Source of the DNA: Brevundimonas sp.
GTDB taxonomy: Bacteria > Pseudomonadota > Alphaproteobacteria > Caulobacterales > Caulobacteraceae
Length of the DNA stretch: 44,664 nucleotides
Direction: 5' to 3'
Assembly: GCF_018608325.1 (NCBI RefSeq)
Contig: NZ_JABAZW010000158.1
Location: 28,383-73,046, forward strand
Position 1 is the first letter of the stretch, and each line of letters starts with the position of its first letter. Made by a program: the position numbers and the translations under genes. Under the pieces are notes generated by a model. It was not told the DNA's origin and searched no databases. It worked only from the letters and a program-made list of their open reading frames with translations. Positions 10,962 through 19,156 of the stretch are shown piece by piece.

Positions 10962-11013
10962 CTGCTGTGAGTTTCCTTCCGCGCCACGCCGGTTCGCCCC
11001 AGACCTGCTCGCC

Positions 11014-11571
11014 TTAGACCTGCATGATCTCTTGTTCCTTGGTCTTCAAGGCTTCGTCGATGCGTTTGATGGCCGCGTCCGTCTCTTTCTGGACATCGGT
11101 TTCCAGCTTCTTCTGCTCGTCCTGGCTGATTTCGCCAGCCTTCTCGGCCTTCTTGAAATCATCATTGGCGTCACGACGGACGTTGCGCACGGCGATCTTC
11201 TGCTGCTCGGCGTATTTGCCAGCCAACTTGACCAGGTCCTTGCGGCGCTCTTCGGTCAGGGGCGGCACCGGAATACGCAGCGTCTGGCCGTCAACGATGG
11301 GGTTCAGGCCCAGGTTGGCGTTACGAATCGCCTTTTCAACGGCGACGACCATCGACTTGTCCCAGACATTGACCGAGATCATGCGCGGTTCCGGCACACT
11401 GACGGCGGCGACGGCCGTCAGAGGCGACGCCGAACCGTAGGCTTCAACGCGCACGGGTTCCAGCAGGCCCGCATTGGCGCGGCCGGTGCGCAGGCCGCTG
11501 AATTCTTCCTTCAGGGCGGCGACCGACTTGTCCATGCGGTCGCGATAGGTCTTCAGTTCGGGCTTGGCCAT
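11014..11571 (-). CDS. frr: Ribosome recycling factor
   Basis: Splits post-termination ribosomes together with EF-G. It has 185 residues, the exact family size. The sequence shows the RRF pattern: [21 protein letters not shown] at the start, then [20 protein letters not shown] and [18 protein letters not shown], finishing in the long charged helix. The 41-base gap to pyrH contains short GAGACC-type direct repeats of no clear meaning. Confidence 0.97.
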   Translation of the reverse strand: MAKPELKTYRDRMDKSVAALKEEFSGLRTGRANAGLLEPVRVEAYGSASPLTAVAAVSVPEPRMISVNVWDKSMVVAVEKAIRNANLGLNPIVDGQTLRIPVPPLTEERRKDLVKLAGKYAEQQKIAVRNVRRDANDDFKKAEKAGEISQDEQKKLETDVQKETDAAIKRIDEALKTKEQEIMQV

Positions 11572-11612
11572 CGTCTAGGTCTCTCTTGTCTCTGTCAGGT
11601 CTCTCGGGCTGC

Positions 11613-12347
11613 TCAGGCAGCGTCCTTGATCACCGTGAACGTGCCTTCGCCCGTCAGGGTCCGGCGAAGTGAATCGTCTTCCCGGATCGAGAAGACCACA
11701 ATCGGAATGCCCGTGTCGCGCATCATGGCGATGGCGGAGGCGTCCATGACCCGCAGATCCTTCGCCAGCACTTCCTGGTAGGTCAGGGTCTCATAACGGG
11801 TCGCGTTCGGATCCTTCTTGGGATCGGCGGTGTAAACGCCATCGACGCTGGTGCCCTTCAGCAGGGCGTCGCAACCCATTTCAGCCGCGCGCAAGGCAGC
11901 GCCCGAATCAGTTGTGAAGAAAGGTGCGCCGACGCCAGCGGCGAAGATCACGACGCGGCCCTTTTCCAGGTGACGCAGAGCGCGACGGCGGATGTAGGGT
12001 TCAGCGATGGCGGCCATGGGGATGGCGCTCTGTACGCGGGTCGAAACCCCGATCTTCTCCAGCGCCGACTGCATCGCCAGGGCGTTCATGATGGTCGCCA
12101 GCATGCCCATATAGTCGGCCTGGGCGCGCTCCATGCCCGCTGCGGCCTTGGACAGGCCGCGGAAGATGTTGCCGCCGCCGATCACCAGGCAGATTTCAAC
12201 GCCCTCTGCCGCCACCTGCGCCACCGCCTTGGCCACCGTATCCACGGTCGCCATGTCGACGCCGAAGGATTGGTCGCCCATCAGGACTTCACCGGAAACC
12301 TTCAACAGCACGCGTTTGTAGCGGAAGTTCGAGGGGGCGTCGGGCAT
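11613..12347 (-). CDS. pyrH: UMP kinase PyrH
   Basis: Phosphorylates UMP to UDP as a hexamer of the amino-acid-kinase fold. It has 244 residues. The nucleotide-binding segments [12 protein letters not shown] and IGGGNIFRG are near the N-terminus, and [19 protein letters not shown] is the typical uridylate kinase C-terminal region. It lies between tsf and frr, conserved across bacteria. No strong Shine-Dalgarno is visible before the ATG. Confidence 0.97.
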   Translation of the reverse strand: MPDAPSNFRYKRVLLKVSGEVLMGDQSFGVDMATVDTVAKAVAQVAAEGVEICLVIGGGNIFRGLSKAAAGMERAQADYMGMLATIMNALAMQSALEKIGVSTRVQSAIPMAAIAEPYIRRRALRHLEKGRVVIFAAGVGAPFFTTDSGAALRAAEMGCDALLKGTSVDGVYTADPKKDPNATRYETLTYQEVLAKDLRVMDASAIAMMRDTGIPIVVFSIREDDSLRRTLTGEGTFTVIKDAA

Positions 12348-12400
12348 GCGGGGGTTCCGTTTTACTGCGGCGCCATTGAATCAGGCGGCTTCTTATAGAC

Positions 12401-12438
12401 GAAGGGCGCGCCGGCCATCAAAGCCGAACGCGCCCTTC
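12401..12438 (-). terminator. Hairpin downstream of tsf
   Basis: A perfect 10-bp inverted repeat (GAAGGGCGCG / CGCGCCCTTC at 12401-12410 and 12429-12438) lies between the tsf stop and pyrH. The loop can pair further. There is no long T run after it on the minus strand, so it may be an attenuator or RNA-processing and stability element rather than a complete intrinsic terminator. Confidence 0.6.
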
Positions 12439-12448
12439 TGATACAAAT

Positions 12449-12464
12449 CCCTCACGAATGAGGG
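12449..12464 (-). other. Small UUCG-loop hairpin just after tsf
   Basis: On the minus strand CCCTCA-TTCG-TGAGGG forms a 6-bp stem with a UUCG tetraloop about 10 bases after the tsf stop. It precedes the larger hairpin at 12401-12438. Such stable tetraloop stems protect mRNA 3' ends or contribute to termination. Confidence 0.5.
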
Positions 12465-12473
12465 GATAGGAGC

Positions 12474-13415
12474 TTAGTTGCCGCCCATCATGGAGGCGAC
12501 TTCCGACGCGAAGTCGGGGCCTTCAACCTTCTCGACGCCTTCGCCCAGCGCCAGGCGGACGAAGCCGGCCAGGTGCAGGTTGGAGGAGCCCAGTTCCTTG
12601 GCCGAGTTGGCGACCAGCTGCTCGATGGTCACGTCCGGGTCCATGACGAACGGTTGCTTGGACAGCACCACGTCCTTCTGGAACTTGTTGATCTGACCTT
12701 CCACGATCTTTTCGATCATGTTTTCCGGGCGGCCTTCTTCCTTGGCCTTTTCGATCAGAACAGCGCGTTCCTTCTCGATGGCGGCGGGGTCCAGGTCGTC
12801 CGTGTTCAGCGACAGAGGCGCGGTGGCGGCGACGTGCATGGCGATCTTGCGGCCCAGTTCGCGCAGAGCGACCTTGTCGCCTTCGCCGTGCAGGGCGACC
12901 AGCACGCCGATGCGGCCGACGCCCGGCGAAACAGCATTGTGGACGTAGGTCGAAACCACGCCTTCGTCGACCGACAGGCGGGCGGCGCGGCGCAGTTGCA
13001 TGTTCTCGCCGATGGTGGCGATCATGTTCGTCACTTCGTCCTGGACCGTCTTGCCGGCTTCCAGCTCAGCGCCGTGCAGGGCTTCGACCGTGTGGTGCTC
13101 CAGACCCAGTTGGGCGAACGACTTGGCGGCGTTCTGGAACAGCTCGTTACGGGCGACGAAATCGGTTTCAGCGTTGAATTCGATGGCGGCGGCGACTTCG
13201 CCCTTGCCGTCTTCCTTCGACGCAACAGCAACCAGACCTTCAGCGGCGACGCGGTCAGCCTTCTTGGCGGCCTTGGACAGGCCCTTGGCGCGCAGCCAGT
13301 CGATTGCTGCTTCGATGTTGCCGTCGTTTTCGACCAGCGCCTTCTTGCAGTCCATCATGCCGACGCCCGAACGCTCGCGAAGTTCCTTCACGAGGGCGGC
13401 AGTGATCTCGGCCAT
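12474..13415 (-). CDS. tsf: Translation elongation factor Ts
   Basis: Guanine-nucleotide exchange factor for EF-Tu. It has 313 residues. The N-terminal UBA-like domain carries [15 protein letters not shown], and the core has [17 protein letters not shown], which contacts EF-Tu. A strong AAGGAG Shine-Dalgarno lies a few bases before the ATG. It follows rpsB across a 127-base gap with two hairpins that may set its level relative to S2. Confidence 0.97.
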   Translation of the reverse strand: MAEITAALVKELRERSGVGMMDCKKALVENDGNIEAAIDWLRAKGLSKAAKKADRVAAEGLVAVASKEDGKGEVAAAIEFNAETDFVARNELFQNAAKSFAQLGLEHHTVEALHGAELEAGKTVQDEVTNMIATIGENMQLRRAARLSVDEGVVSTYVHNAVSPGVGRIGVLVALHGEGDKVALRELGRKIAMHVAATAPLSLNTDDLDPAAIEKERAVLIEKAKEEGRPENMIEKIVEGQINKFQKDVVLSKQPFVMDPDVTIEQLVANSAKELGSSNLHLAGFVRLALGEGVEKVEGPDFASEVASMMGGN

Positions 13416-13447
13416 GTTCTTCTCCTTGGGGGGATTTCGATGTGGGA

Positions 13448-13474
13448 ACGGCCGGGCTGATTTAGCCCGGCCGT
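13448..13474 (-). terminator. Strong hairpin in the rpsB-tsf gap
   Basis: A perfect 11-bp stem (ACGGCCGGGCT / AGCCCGGCCGT) encloses a 5-base loop at 13459-13463. It lies 33 bases upstream of the tsf start codon. It has terminator-like strength but no T tract on the minus strand. A partial terminator or processing signal between rpsB and tsf would fit. Confidence 0.55.
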
Positions 13475-13490
13475 GTGTCAGTTCAACGCA

Positions 13491-13534
13491 CGGCCTTCAT
13501 TCTTGGCGCTAAACATTAGCACCTAAGAAGGCCG
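13491..13534 (-). other. Second, longer imperfect hairpin in the rpsB-tsf gap
   Basis: CGGCCTTC at 13491-13498 pairs with GAAGGCCG at 13527-13534. The interior (TTCTTGGCGCTAA against TTAGCACCTAAGAA) also pairs with one mismatch and one bulge, giving a stem of about 20 bp that begins 8 bases after the rpsB stop. Together with the hairpin at 13448-13474 it fills most of the gap. Confidence 0.5.
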
Positions 13535-13542
13535 CAGGGCGA

Positions 13543-14403
13543 TCAGCCCTCAGCCTTCTCAGCTTCAGCGGCCGGTTCAGCAGCCGCTTCCAGTTCAGCA
13601 GCAGCGCCTTCCGTGCCAGCCGGAGCGGCTTCAGCAGCGACCGGAGCCGAAGCTTCGCGCAGCATCGGCTCAACCGGAGCTTCCGAAGCGCCCAGGTCGA
13701 TGCCCGAGGCCGAAGCGCCAGCCGCCAGACCGTCCAGGACGGCGTCGGCGATCAGGTCGCAGTAGGTCTGGATGGCGCGTGCGGCGTCATCGTTGCCGGG
13801 GACCGGATAGGTGATGCCGTCCGGGTCCGAGTTGGTGTCCAGGATAGCGATGATCGGGATGTTCAGCTTGCGAGCTTCCTGGATCGCAATCGCTTCCTTG
13901 TTGGTGTCGATCACGAACATGATGTCCGGGATCGAACCCATGTCCTTGATGCCGCCCAGCGACAGTTCCAGCTTGTCCTTCTCGCGTTGCAGAGTCAGCA
14001 GTTCCTTCTTGACGCGGCCTTCGCCGCCGTTCTCGAGGATGCCTTCCAGCTCACGCAGACGAGCGATCGAGCCCGAAACGGTGCGCCAGTTGGTCAGCGT
14101 GCCGCCGAGCCAACGGTTGTTCATGTAGTACTGGGCGCAGCGCTTGGCGGCTTCAGCAACCGGCTCCGAGGCCTGGCGCTTGGTGCCGACGAACAGAACG
14201 CGACCGCCCTTGGCGGCGACTTCACGCACGGCCACCAGAGCCTGGTGGAACAGCGGCATCGTCTGCGACAGGTCGATGATGTGGATGTTCGAGCGCGAGC
14301 CGAAGATGTAGCGGTCCATCTTCGGGTTCCAGCGGTGCGTCTGGTGACCGAAGTGAGCGCCTGCTTCCAGCAGGGTGCGCATCGAGAATTCTGGCAAAGC
14401 CAT
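13543..14403 (-). CDS. rpsB: 30S ribosomal protein S2
   Basis: Structural protein of the small ribosomal subunit. It has 286 residues. The core is typical: [20 protein letters not shown] at the N-terminus, then [30 protein letters not shown] and [22 protein letters not shown]-terminal extension of about 55 residues rich in Ala and Glu follows the core, common in Caulobacterales S2. AAGGACT lies before the ATG. It has its own promoter and a leader of about 120 bases. Confidence 0.98.
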   Translation of the reverse strand: MALPEFSMRTLLEAGAHFGHQTHRWNPKMDRYIFGSRSNIHIIDLSQTMPLFHQALVAVREVAAKGGRVLFVGTKRQASEPVAEAAKRCAQYYMNNRWLGGTLTNWRTVSGSIARLRELEGILENGGEGRVKKELLTLQREKDKLELSLGGIKDMGSIPDIMFVIDTNKEAIAIQEARKLNIPIIAILDTNSDPDGITYPVPGNDDAARAIQTYCDLIADAVLDGLAAGASASGIDLGASEAPVEPMLREASAPVAAEAAPAGTEGAAAELEAAAEPAAEAEKAEG

Positions 14404-14425
14404 GATCGTTTAGTCCTTTTTCCGA

Positions 14426-14479
14426 TCAAACGTGGCGCGGGGGATTAAAGGCCGAAAGGCCCTCGGAATGGTGCGACAC
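14426..14479 (-). CDS. Possible 17-residue leader peptide in the rpsB 5' leader
   Basis: A GTG-initiated frame of 17 codons (begins MSHHSEGLSAF) has GGGGAG seven bases upstream as a plausible Shine-Dalgarno. It stops 22 bases before the rpsB ATG. It overlaps the GGCC-TTTC-GGCC hairpin at 14447-14464. Translation of this frame is a guess from spacing alone; it may equally be chance. Confidence 0.25.
   Translation of the reverse strand: MSHHSEGLSAFNPPRHV
14447..14464 (-). promoter_or_regulatory. Hairpin in the rpsB leader
   Basis: A GGCC-TTTC-GGCC stem, extendable to 7 bp with wobble pairs, is followed on the minus strand by TTTAA. It lies about 45 bases before the rpsB ATG inside the transcribed leader. 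S2 is known to control its own mRNA in several bacteria, so a regulatory role is possible, but nothing here proves it. Confidence 0.35.
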
Positions 14480-14528
14480 GGGATTTCTCCCCGAATCGCG
14501 CCTCACCCGCGTTGCGAAATGCGAGCGC

Positions 14529-14557
14529 CGTGTAGTCGGGATGGCCCGGAAACGCAA
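14529..14557 (-). promoter_or_regulatory. Candidate rpsB promoter
   Basis: TTGCGT (14557-14552) and TACACG (14534-14529) are separated by exactly 17 bases. They resemble the Caulobacter housekeeping sigma-factor pattern. Transcription would start near 14522, giving a leader of about 120 bases. The position just after the dnaE stop codon (14604) supports an independent start for the rpsB operon. Confidence 0.45.
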
Positions 14558-14603
14558 GTGTGGCGATGGCGGCAACCGCAATCCGCAACCAACACCGCCC
14601 CGT

Positions 14604-17600
14604 TCAGGCCTCTTCCAGCATGACAACGCCGGGCGCCGACTTCAGCGCCCCTCGCAAGGCGCCATCCAACCGGTACCGCCCCGGCAACTTCAGCTCCACC
14701 TCCTGGCGACCATCCAGAGAGGCGACCAAAGACACCTCCCCGCCCTTGCCGATGGCGCCCGAACGCGCCTTCTCCAGACGCGAGCGCAAAGCCTCGGCGT
14801 CTGCGGTCCTGGCCGATACATGGATGCGCAGGCCGATGTTCGCGTCATCCAGCAGGTTGTCCATACGCGAGGCGTCATCGCCGAAGAACCGCACCTCCCC
14901 GTCCGACGACTTGGCGCGCACCCGCACCATGACGGAAGCGCCCGGCTCCAGCACTTCACGACATTTGCGCAACTGCTCCGGAGGGAACAGGCATTCAAAC
15001 TCCCCCGTCGGGTCCGAGAAGGTGACGAAGGCGAATTTTTCGCCCGTCCGCGCGCTGGCACGCTCCTGCCTGCGCCGCACCATGCCCGCCATCTGGAAGG
15101 CTTCGTGCCCCGATTCCGCAAGCGGGATCGCCTCCGCGACGAAGGTCACGCGCTTGCGCTTCAACGCCGTCGTCATCTCGTCCAGCGGGTGGCCGGACAG
15201 ATAGAAGCCAACGGCGGCCAGTTCGTGATCCAGTCGTTCCGGCCCGACCCAAGGATCGACATTCTTCAGGCGCGGCCGTGCGGCATGCGCCTGATCGCCG
15301 CCGAACAGCGACACCTGCGACGAAGCCCGTTCCGCCGCCACGCTCTGGCAATAGGCCATCAGGATGTCGGCCTGCTCCACCAACTGGCGACGGTTCGGGT
15401 GGATGCTGTCGAAGGCGCCTGCCTTGGCCAAGCCTTCCAACGCCCGCTTGTTGACGCTGCGCGGATCGACCCGCTCAAGGAAGTCGAAGATATCGGGGAA
15501 CCGCCCGCCCGTCTCGCGCACCTCGATGACGTGTTTCATGGCCTCAAGGCCCACGTTTCGGATCGCCCCCAGCGCATAGAGCACCGAGCCCTTGTCCTCA
15601 TCCCAGGCAACGTCAAAGTCGGCGGATGAACGGTTGATGTCCGGCGCCAACACTGGCACCTCGAACCGCCGCGCATCCTGATAGAAGACCGCCAGCTTAT
15701 CGGTGTTCGACAAGTCCAGGCTCATCGAGGCGGCGAAGAACTCGACCGGATGATTGGCCTTCAGCCAGCCCGTCTGGAACGAAATCAGCGCATAGGCCGC
15801 AGCGTGCGATTTATTGAAGCCGTAGCCCGCAAACTTGGCCACCAGGTCGAAGATGGATCCCGACTGCGTCTCGGGAACGGCCTTCTCCAGCGCGCCCTTG
15901 ACGAAGCGAAGGCGCTGGAAGTCCATCTCCTCCTTCTTCTTCTTGCCCATCGCGCGGCGCAGAAGGTCGGCTTCACCCAGGCTGTAGCCCGCCAGGATCT
16001 GGGCGATCTTCATCACCTGTTCCTGATAGATGATGACGCCGTAGGTTTCGGTCAGCACCTCGGTCAGCGAGGGGTGCAGATAGTCCACCTCGGCCCGACC
16101 GAACTTACGGTCGATATAGGTGTCGATCATCTCCATCGGCCCCGGCCGGTAGAGGGAGATCAGCGCGGTGATCTCCTCAATCGAACTGCATCGCATCTTG
16201 CGCAGGGTGTCGCGCATGCCCTGTGATTCCAGCTGGAACACGCCAACTGTCTGGCCGGAGGCCATCAGTTCATAGGTCTTGGCGTCATCCAGCGGCAGCT
16301 GGTTCCAGGTCGGCGCCAGCCCACGGCGCGACAGATAGCGGTGCGCACGGTCCAATGTCGTCAGGGTCTTCAGACCCAGGAAGTCAAACTTCACCAGACC
16401 CGCAGGCTCAACCCACTTCATGTTGAACTGGCTGGCCGGGATCGTGGACCGCGGGTCCTGGTACAGAGGCACCAGTTCCGTCAGCGGGCGGTCGCCGATG
16501 ACGATGCCCGCCGCGTGGGTCGAGGCGTTGCGATACAGTCCCTCAAGCTCCAACGCCGTTTCCAGCAGCGTCTTCACCGCCGCTTCGGCATCGCGCGCCT
16601 CTTTCAGACGCGGCTCCAGCTCAATGGCCTGGGCCAGGGTGACCGGATTGGCCGGGTTGTTCGGCACCATCTTGCAGAGCCGGTCCACCTGCCCCAGCGG
16701 CATCTGCAACACACGCCCCACATCGCGCAGCACAGCGCGCGCCTGCAGGGTGCCGAAGGTGATGATCTGCGCCACCCGGTCCTTGCCGTAGTGAGCCTGC
16801 ACATAGTCGATCACCTCTTCCCGCCGTTCCTGGCAGAAGTCGATGTCGAAGTCGGGCATGGAGACCCGTTCGGGGTTCAGGAACCGCTCGAACAGCAGGC
16901 CGAAACGCAGCGGATCAAGATCCGTAATGGTCAAGGACCATGCGACCAGAGAACCGGCGCCGGAGCCCCGCCCGGGCCCCACCGGGATGCCATGCTCCTT
17001 GGCCCATTTGATGAAGTCCGAAACGATCAGGAAGTAGCCCGGGAACCCCATCTGCTGGATGATCCCGACCTCCCATTCCAGGCGGGTCCAGTATTCTTCT
17101 TCAGGAACAGCGGCTGCGACCTCGGTGAGGCGGACCTTCAGGCCTTCGCGCGCCTGGTGCGCCAGTTCATCGGCCTCCGAGCGCCCTGCCCCCGTGTCAA
17201 AGCGCGGCAGGATCGGCGCATGGGTCTTGACCAGAAAGGCGCAGCGTCTGGCGATGTCGATCGTGTTGTCGCAGGCCTCGGGCAGATCGGCGAATAGCTC
17301 GCGCATCGCCTCGGCGGACTTGAACCAATGCTCGCCCGTGATCCGGCGACGATCTTCCTGGCCTGTGAAGGCGCCGTCGGCGATGCACAGCAGCGCGTCA
17401 TGCGACTTCGCCTGCGACGCCTTGGCGTAATAGACATCGTTGGTGGCGACCAGCGGCGCGTCGTTGGCGTAGGCCCATTCGACCAATCCGGGCTCGGCGC
17501 GCCGTTCGTCGTCCAGTCCGTGGCGTTGCAGTTCGACATAGAAACGGTCGCCAAACGCCGCCCTCATGGCGTCTAGTGTCTCGACCGCCTCAGCCTTCTT

Positions 17601-18062
17601 GGCCTGCGCAAATAGCGGGTCGACGGGCCCGTCAGGCCCGCCCGAAAGCAGAAGCAGTCCTTCCGAACGTTCCACGACCTGACGCCAGTCCACACCCGGT
17701 TCGGCCATTTCGCCGGAGTCGAGATAGGCCGACGACGACAGGGCGCACAGGTTCAGCCAACCCGTCTCGTTCTGGGCCAACAGGACGATGGTGGGCACCT
17801 TGGCCCAGCGCGCGTTGACTTGGCCCCCAATGCCAAACACCGGCAGGGCACAGGCGACGATGGGCTGAACGCCAGAGTCCTTGGTGGCCTGACTGAACTC
17901 CAGCGCACCGAACAGGTTGGCCCGGTCTGCGACTGCGACCGCGGGCATGCCGGCGTCCGCCGCCATCTTGCCGATCTTGCCCGCCTTGATCGCACCTTCC
18001 AGCAACGAATAGGCGGAGCGCACGCGCAGATGGACGAAGCCCTGCCCCTCTGCTGCACTCAC
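14604..18062 (-). CDS. dnaE: DNA polymerase III subunit alpha
   Basis: Replicative polymerase catalytic subunit. An N-terminal PHP domain ([18 protein letters not shown]) is followed by the family C polymerase core with [12 protein letters not shown] carrying catalytic aspartates, the fingers, tandem HhH and an OB fold ([11 protein letters not shown]) near the C-terminus. The first PHP His-x-His pair is altered to HLRVR, as is common in non-proofreading PHP domains. The frame extends to 18116, but GTG at 18062 has AAGGAG six bases upstream, so I place the start there (1152 residues). A promoter lies at 18125-18154, and an SOS-type promoter lies further upstream. Confidence 0.96.
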   Translation of the reverse strand: MSAAEGQGFVHLRVRSAYSLLEGAIKAGKIGKMAADAGMPAVAVADRANLFGALEFSQATKDSGVQPIVACALPVFGIGGQVNARWAKVPTIVLLAQNETGWLNLCALSSSAYLDSGEMAEPGVDWRQVVERSEGLLLLSGGPDGPVDPLFAQAKKAEAVETLDAMRAAFGDRFYVELQRHGLDDERRAEPGLVEWAYANDAPLVATNDVYYAKASQAKSHDALLCIADGAFTGQEDRRRITGEHWFKSAEAMRELFADLPEACDNTIDIARRCAFLVKTHAPILPRFDTGAGRSEADELAHQAREGLKVRLTEVAAAVPEEEYWTRLEWEVGIIQQMGFPGYFLIVSDFIKWAKEHGIPVGPGRGSGAGSLVAWSLTITDLDPLRFGLLFERFLNPERVSMPDFDIDFCQERREEVIDYVQAHYGKDRVAQIITFGTLQARAVLRDVGRVLQMPLGQVDRLCKMVPNNPANPVTLAQAIELEPRLKEARDAEAAVKTLLETALELEGLYRNASTHAAGIVIGDRPLTELVPLYQDPRSTIPASQFNMKWVEPAGLVKFDFLGLKTLTTLDRAHRYLSRRGLAPTWNQLPLDDAKTYELMASGQTVGVFQLESQGMRDTLRKMRCSSIEEITALISLYRPGPMEMIDTYIDRKFGRAEVDYLHPSLTEVLTETYGVIIYQEQVMKIAQILAGYSLGEADLLRRAMGKKKKEEMDFQRLRFVKGALEKAVPETQSGSIFDLVAKFAGYGFNKSHAAAYALISFQTGWLKANHPVEFFAASMSLDLSNTDKLAVFYQDARRFEVPVLAPDINRSSADFDVAWDEDKGSVLYALGAIRNVGLEAMKHVIEVRETGGRFPDIFDFLERVDPRSVNKRALEGLAKAGAFDSIHPNRRQLVEQADILMAYCQSVAAERASSQVSLFGGDQAHAARPRLKNVDPWVGPERLDHELAAVGFYLSGHPLDEMTTALKRKRVTFVAEAIPLAESGHEAFQMAGMVRRRQERASARTGEKFAFVTFSDPTGEFECLFPPEQLRKCREVLEPGASVMVRVRAKSSDGEVRFFGDDASRMDNLLDDANIGLRIHVSARTADAEALRSRLEKARSGAIGKGGEVSLVASLDGRQEVELKLPGRYRLDGALRGALKSAPGVVMLEEA

Positions 18063-18124
18063 TGTTCGCTCCTTCGTCTGTGACCCGATTAGACGCCGAA
18101 TCGGCGCCCACGCCAACGACCTGG

Positions 18125-18154
18125 CTGATATGGCGTCGCCGAAACGAGCGTCAA
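18125..18154 (-). promoter_or_regulatory. Candidate dnaE promoter
   Basis: TTGACG (18154-18149) and TATCAG (18130-18125) are 18 bases apart. They lie about 65 bases before the dnaE GTG and just past the stop of the small ORF at 18176. This would give dnaE a transcript independent of the LexA-controlled promoter upstream. Confidence 0.45.
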
Positions 18155-18175
18155 ACGATCAGTCTTGTTGGAGCG

Positions 18176-18271
18176 TCAGACGGACGTGGCCATCAAGGCC
18201 GCCTGCCAGACCATCCAGACGAAGCCGCCGCACGACGCAAGCGACAGCATATCCCTCATCAAACGCGGCAT
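18176..18271 (-). CDS. sidA: SidA-like SOS-induced cell division inhibitor peptide (31 aa)
   Basis: A 31-codon frame between the response regulator and dnaE. It begins MPRLMRDMLSLASCGGF, continues VWMVWQAALMATSV and stops at TGA 18178-18176. The first 8 residues are basic, and residues about 10-29 form one uninterrupted hydrophobic segment. GGGGAT lies six bases before the ATG. The promoter 40-60 bases upstream carries two tandem LexA boxes. From memory, Caulobacter SidA is a 29-residue, single-TM inner-membrane peptide, LexA-repressed, that blocks division through the late divisome protein FtsW and is encoded next to dnaE (CC1927). Size, topology, regulation and location all fit. I have not aligned the two sequences, so homology is inferred, not shown. 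Confidence 0.75.
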   Translation of the reverse strand: MPRLMRDMLSLASCGGFVWMVWQAALMATSV

Positions 18272-18297
18272 GAGCTTATCCCCAGATCAACCTCTGT

Positions 18298-18312
18298 GTT
18301 CCGGCAATGTTC
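18298..18312 (+). promoter_or_regulatory. LexA box 1 (GTTC-N7-GTTC)
   Basis: A perfect alphaproteobacterial SOS operator half-site pair: GTTC at 18298-18301 and at 18309-18312, seven bases apart. It covers the -10 element and the transcription start region of the promoter for the 31-residue ORF. It is separated by three bases from box 2. Confidence 0.85.
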
Positions 18313-18337
18313 TATGTTCCGATTTTGTTCTCGTCAA
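18309..18337 (-). promoter_or_regulatory. SOS-regulated promoter of the sidA-like ORF
   Basis: TTGACG (18337-18332) and TAGAAC (18314-18309) have exactly 17 bases between them, close to the Caulobacter housekeeping consensus. The -35 overlaps the stop codon of the response regulator gene. Both LexA boxes overlap the spacer, the -10 and the start region, the classic layout for repression by occlusion. The expected start is near 18302, giving a leader of about 30 bases. Confidence 0.75.
18316..18330 (+). promoter_or_regulatory. LexA box 2 (GTTC-N7-GTTC)
   Basis: The second perfect operator: GTTC at 18316-18319 and at 18327-18330, seven bases apart. It fills the spacer between -35 and -10 of the promoter. 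Box 1 and box 2 have the same orientation with a three-base gap. Confidence 0.85.
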
Positions 18338-18921
18338 GCGTCCGGAGCGGTAAATCCGATGCGCGTCAGCGCCGAGGCCAACGCCGCCGAATTTGGCGAC
18401 TGCGTCTTGCGTAACAGGCTGGCGCGGAAGAACTCGACTGTCCGCGGGCTCAGCGCCAGAGCCTGCGCGATCTGTTTGGTGGTGCGCCCCGCGACCAGAT
18501 ATTCGGCCACCTGCCGCTCGCGCCGCGTAAATGTCAGGGTGTCTTGGCGCGGGATCGAAGCCAGAATATCCAACGCACGTCGGGCTGCGCCTAGCAGCTG
18601 TTCAGGTGAAGTCGGCTTGGTCAGCACATTGTCGACGCCCAGACGCATGGCGTCGACGGTCGTCAGCACATCCACATAGGCGCTGACCAGTATGACGGCG
18701 TGACGGCCGAAAGCGCAGAAGGCGCCGACCAGATCCAGCCCCTCAATGCCCGGAAGTTTCAGATCAACGACGATGCATGTCGGATCTGCATCCGACGCCC
18801 ACATCAGGGCGTCCAGCGGGTCAGTGAACCCCACCGCCTGGAAGCCAGCCTCTCTGAAAGTGAGCAATGTCATGCCCAGGATCGCGGGATCGTCGTCGAT
18901 CACCAGGATCTCCTGGGTCAC
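18334..18921 (-). CDS. FixJ/LuxR-type response regulator (orphan)
   Basis: A receiver domain (about residues 1-115) is followed by a LuxR-type helix-turn-helix (about 130-190). EILVIDDDP supplies the acidic pocket, CIVVDLKLPG holds the phospho-acceptor Asp, LVSAYVD the switch Ser and VLTKPTS the conserved Lys. FTRRERQVAEYLVAGRTTKQ starts the DNA-binding domain. I chose GTG at 18921 (195 residues) because AGGGA lies six bases upstream and the receiver fold begins at once. An upstream ATG at 19035 would add 38 residues without recognisable domain. No histidine kinase is nearby. Its stop codon lies in the -35 of the sidA-like promoter. Confidence 0.88.
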   Translation of the reverse strand: MTQEILVIDDDPAILGMTLLTFREAGFQAVGFTDPLDALMWASDADPTCIVVDLKLPGIEGLDLVGAFCAFGRHAVILVSAYVDVLTTVDAMRLGVDNVLTKPTSPEQLLGAARRALDILASIPRQDTLTFTRRERQVAEYLVAGRTTKQIAQALALSPRTVEFFRASLLRKTQSPNSAALASALTRIGFTAPDA

Positions 18922-19156
18922 GTCAGATCCCTGGGCGATGCGGTCTGACGACGGCTCACCAGCCAAGCCTGCCGACTTGCGAAGGCGGTCGTTCGATGCC
19001 GAAGGATCAAACGGCGAGAGTCCCAAACTTTCCATGCACACAAAATACAATGCCGGTTGATCTGCGAAACCTCGTAGTCCCACGCAATTGATCAAGTAGC
19101 GCGGTTAGTCCAGCCATGACGTGATGTTGAAGTCACTGAATGAGCGCCGTGTCGGC

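Noticed and set aside
18276..18284. TTATCCCCA on the plus strand, one base from a DnaA box
   Set aside because: The mismatch falls in the CACA core, only one copy exists, and the segment is explained as the Shine-Dalgarno region of the small ORF.
18922..19035. Longer N-terminus for the response regulator starting at ATG 19035
   Set aside because: The extra 38 residues have no domain pattern and no Shine-Dalgarno precedes that ATG, while GTG 18921 has AGGGA six bases upstream and starts directly at the receiver domain.
19047..19095. TTGAT/ATCAA-like pieces between the regulator and BLUF-like gene, considered as an FNR site
   Set aside because: The half-sites are not in the TTGAT-N4-ATCAA arrangement; only an 8-base palindrome TTGATCAA is present at 19088-19095.
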